Below are positions 61,851 to 64,000 of a DNA stretch of 64,000 bases, in pieces. The stretch covers positions 124,001 through 188,000 of the forward strand of contig CAVUKD010000002.1 of assembly GCA_963741985.1 (NCBI GenBank), given 5' to 3'. The translations under genes and the position numbers were made by a program. Positions within the stretch are counted from its first letter, which is position 1; the number at the start of each line of letters is the position of its first letter. The notes under the pieces were generated by a model. The model was not told the origin of the DNA. It ran no database searches and saw only the letters and a list, made by a program, of their open reading frames with translations. The DNA is from Cryomorpha sp963741985 (lineage in GTDB: Bacteria > Bacteroidota > Bacteroidia > Flavobacteriales_D > Cryomorphaceae).

Positions 61851-62288
61851 GCTCCTCCACCGTATAAACCGTGGTCTCTGCTGTTGTGTCGATATTCGCT
61901 TTATACGTTGCCATTACATTGCCACTCGCATCCCGACTGTAGTCATACTTTTCTAAAAAAGAATAATCTATAGATTTCCGGAATGATGCCGAGGTAATAG
62001 CTGTTTAGTCCATTTTTGGACTATTACAGATATACAATCGGTATAATTTGAGTACAATAAAGTTCCCGTTGGGCTGTAAACTTTCTTCGAGAGTCGGTTT
62101 CCCGAAGGGTCGTAATCAAAGCCGAGATCCTTTTCGCCACTGCTTCCCGCACGGATTATGGCGCGTATCTTGCCGTCGTTGCGCCAGTCTATATGGTTTA
62201 TCTCCTCTTGGCCATCATAGACAAGCTGGCCAAGCTCGTCGTATCGATAGTTGTTATTTGTGGCAACATTTGCGGGAGCGCCAAAAAT
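61843..62288 (-). pseudogene. RHS-repeat protein remnant
   Basis: On the minus strand, directly after the stop of the preceding pseudogene, one frame reads NNYRYDELGQLVYDGQEEIN, then FDYDPSGNRLSKKVYSPTG, clear YD repeats of an RHS family protein, ending at a stop at 61968-61970. A second frame then reads YDYSRDASGNVMATYKANID and VYTVEERLR, the part that precedes the RHS core, and breaks off where the 116-bp repeats begin. There is no start codon, and at least one frameshift separates the two frames. RHS proteins are large surface or toxin-delivery proteins; this one is not functional. Confidence 0.7.
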
Positions 62289-62291
62289 CTA

Positions 62292-63007
62292 CAGACAACT
62301 CAAAACCACCCCATTGATCCGCCGATTCTGAAGCGGCAACCCATCCACATACGTCTGAAATCCACACGCAAATACCAAAGCCTCATCCGCTTCAGCCACA
62401 ATCGGATCCAATGTCAGCAGCTCACCACTAATATAATCTGGCAAGCGCATTTCACTCTCTTTCGAACTCGTATGAATAAAACCTTTCCCATTCAACTTCA
62501 CCCGGTTAACTGTAGACCAAACTTTATATGAATCAAAATTTTCTTTCAAATCGCGTAAATCAAAAACAGGTAGCGAAAAGTAAATCCCGGCATCATCCTG
62601 TTCCCACGTCGCAGCTCGTAATTGTCCATTCGCCGTGGAATACATCTCGCGATTGGGTGCAAAATCTTTCAGTACTTTTGTTGATCGGGCATTACTACCC
62701 TTTTGCCACGATCGTGAGTAGGATCTTGCCGAACAACATTTTTGTAAAGAAATCCCTGCAAACGTGAATGCACCATCCGATCCGTACAAGTCTTCAAATG
62801 TAATCCTTGCCGGATATTGGCTCCAACCGTTATCGCATTTCCAAATTCCACAGCATTCTGTCGCGTGTTCTTCATCGATTTAGCGGTCATCACTTTCTCT
62901 TTTGTCGCTCCGCCTTTCATGGCAAGTATTGTTTTTCCACCCCGGCGATAGGCAATCAAATTACCAACCTTGCCTTTAAATTCTAATGGACCTGTGATCT
63001 CTCCCAT
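62292..63007 (-). pseudogene. Frameshifted Bacteroidota hypothetical protein
   Basis: Start ATG at 63007: MGEITGPLEFKGKVGNLIAY, RRGGKTILAMKGG, then KSMKNTRQNAVEFGNA. The frame runs to HDRGKRVV and is lost at about 62693-62695; the sequence continues in the next frame as NARSTKVLKDFAPNRE, WEQDDAGIYFSLPVFDLRDL and GGFQTYVDGLPLQNRR-like (CGFQTYVDGLPLQNRR), ending at 62292. Joined, it would give about 238 residues of a family I recall only as Bacteroidota proteins of unknown function with a MGKITGPLxFxGKxG start. One missing base would explain the break. Downstream lies the RHS remnant. Confidence 0.6.
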
Positions 63008-63339
63008 ATCTCAATGTATTGTGGTTAAAGTACACTATAGATGTGTGTACCATTATAAGCATAATAAAAATAATAGATAAATATTGTATAAGCTATTAAT
63101 ATGTATTTTCTAAGCATACACAAAGCATTACCGAAGCATAACCAAAGCATAATATTTATATTTGGTATTGGTACCTTCCTTATACACGAACCGACCCTTA
63201 TCCGAATGTCAGAATATTAACTAAAGCACAGATTTACTTACCCTTTTACTCTCACCTTGATTCTTGCCAGACTGCACAAACGCTAACACTATTACGGTCA
63301 AAAACGAAAAAACGGAAAGAATGCTCGATACATAAACTA
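63008..63339 (+). other. Intergenic AT-rich stretch
   Basis: Between the frameshifted gene and the diverged repeats. It contains three AAGCAT(A/T)A-type words (AAAGCATTACCGAAGCATAA, then CCAAAGCATAA) but no gene or -7 box I can support. Confidence 0.35.
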
Positions 63340-63546
63340 CTGTGAAATGCCTTGGCAACTATCCCTTCCTCTTTCACACAGCATCTATAATTCTATCTTT
63401 CTATGTGGTAAAAAATGAACCACAATGAAAATCAGAAATACGAAGAAATTCTATCTCAATTCTCTACTGTGAATTGCCTCGGCAACTATCCCCATCTTCT
63501 TAATCCACGTCTAAAATTCTATGTTTTTATATGGTAAAAAAAAACC
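63340..63546. repeat. Two diverged direct repeats of about 80 bp
   Basis: Copy 1 at 63340-63421 and copy 2 at 63467-63546 both read CTGTGAA(A/T)TGCCT(T/C)GGCA, then ACTATCCC, and end in TATG(T)GGTAAAAAA-like sequence. Identity is roughly 70 percent by eye. Neither is coding. Confidence 0.5.
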
Positions 63547-63610
63547 TAACAGAGTATTCCTTCATATAGATCGATAAAAAGTTTAACCACTCCTTTCCAA
63601 TCCAGATTCG

Positions 63611-63618
63611 TAATTTTG
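63611..63618 (+). promoter_or_regulatory. -7 box TAATTTTG abutting the P-type ATPase start
   Basis: Exact TAnnTTTG match; only CCTC separates it from the ATG at 63623, predicting a leaderless mRNA. Confidence 0.5.
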
Positions 63619-63622
63619 CCTC

Positions 63623-64000
63623 ATGAATCCCTCAGAAATTTCACTCCACGTAGAAGGCATGACTTGCAACAACTGCGCGGCAGGAATAAGCAAGTCTCTC
63701 CAAAATTCCGGGTTCAAAGATGCCGATGCTAGTTTCCTGGATGGCGAGGTGACCTTTTCGGCAATAGCCGGCAAATCGGTCGATGAGGCCATTAAGAATA
63801 TTGAAAGCTTAGGGTATCAAGTCAAATCTGATGAAGAGGCCGAAGTAGTCAATCCCGGCTTAAGCAAAATTGAGAAGAAGTTTCTATTCAGCTTGATTTT
63901 TACCTTCCCTCTTTTCCTACACATGTTTGCCCCAAAAGATTGGTGGATAAACGACCCCATCGTTCAAATCGCCCTTTGCACACCCGTTTATCTCATCGGT
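63623..64000 (+). CDS. Heavy-metal (probably copper) P-type ATPase, N-terminal part
   Basis: 126 residues to the right edge. A heavy-metal-associated domain comes first: EISLHVEGMTCNNCAAGISK with the two metal-binding Cys of GMTCxxC, ending LGYQVKSDEE. Residues about 85-126 start the membrane part (FLFSLIFTFPLFLHMF, then IVQIALCTPVYLIG). The metal-translocating CPx motif, phosphorylation Asp and ATP-binding loop are outside the window, so copper versus zinc/cadmium specificity cannot be decided; GMTCxxC with this start favours a CopA-type exporter. Confidence 0.88.
   Translation, partial: MNPSEISLHVEGMTCNNCAAGISKSLQNSGFKDADASFLDGEVTFSAIAGKSVDEAIKNIESLGYQVKSDEEAEVVNPGLSKIEKKFLFSLIFTFPLFLHMFAPKDWWINDPIVQIALCTPVYLIG

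Noticed and set aside
63340..63546. CRISPR array
   Set aside because: Only two imperfect copies of about 80 bp with no regular short spacers.

Overview
The window looks like chromosomal DNA of a Bacteroidota bacterium, probably of the Flavobacteriia/Cryomorphaceae type. Four secreted proteins end in type IX secretion (T9SS) sorting domains. Many genes are preceded by the Bacteroidota -7 box TAnnTTTG and few by a Shine-Dalgarno sequence. A lipidated TamL/TamB pair and a 4TM FtsK followed by LolA are present, and base composition is moderately AT-rich. Genus is not determinable from the sequence alone. No prophage, CRISPR array, rRNA operon or intact insertion sequence was seen.

Layout. 1-8.8 kb: amidinotransferase (cut by the left edge), two paralogous envelope proteins, a Smr protein, a nuclease/phosphatase-fold enzyme, a DUF2279 protein, ftsK-lolA. 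8.9-14.5 kb: two T9SS cargo proteins (PQQ sugar dehydrogenase with PKD domain; duplicated propeller protein). 14.9-18.5 kb: typA, a CPXCG zinc protein, and a structured RNA leader in front of a BASS transporter. 18.5-25.5 kb: a decayed propeller-cyclase gene, a zinc-finger protein, an unlisted 35-residue membrane peptide, helicase-ung, a LOG protein and a large membrane protein. 25.6-33.9 kb: tamB-tamL and clpP-ruvX. 34-42.9 kb: secreted hydrolase, AI-2E transporter, dapD, GT9, degenerate YrdC, cca and an ergothioneine operon egtB-egtD-DUF427. 43-53.6 kb: T9SS protein, subtilase, barrel protein, tRNA-Asp, GIY-YIG, DUF58, then a stress/polyphosphate group (CsbD, patatin, PRC barrel, PPK2), CruF-like protein and a second AI-2E protein. 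53.6-61.2 kb: a candidate small RNA, a fusion carrying a dead DPP4 C-terminus beside two POT peptide transporters, thioredoxin, citrate synthase and a universal stress protein. 61.4-64 kb: tRNA-His followed by a decayed accessory patch (116-bp tandem repeats, RHS remnant, frameshifted gene, diverged repeats), then a metal P-type ATPase cut by the right edge.

Most of the window is core housekeeping and envelope biogenesis. The least explained material is RNA-level or decayed: the 17.36-17.55 kb leader with mutually exclusive stems and a terminator, the minus-strand hairpin RNA at 53.6-53.73 kb, twin TTTCGACGAAA palindromes near 12 kb, and the repeat/RHS patch after tRNA-His. All calls rest on reading the sequence and on recall of protein families; no database search or folding program was run.
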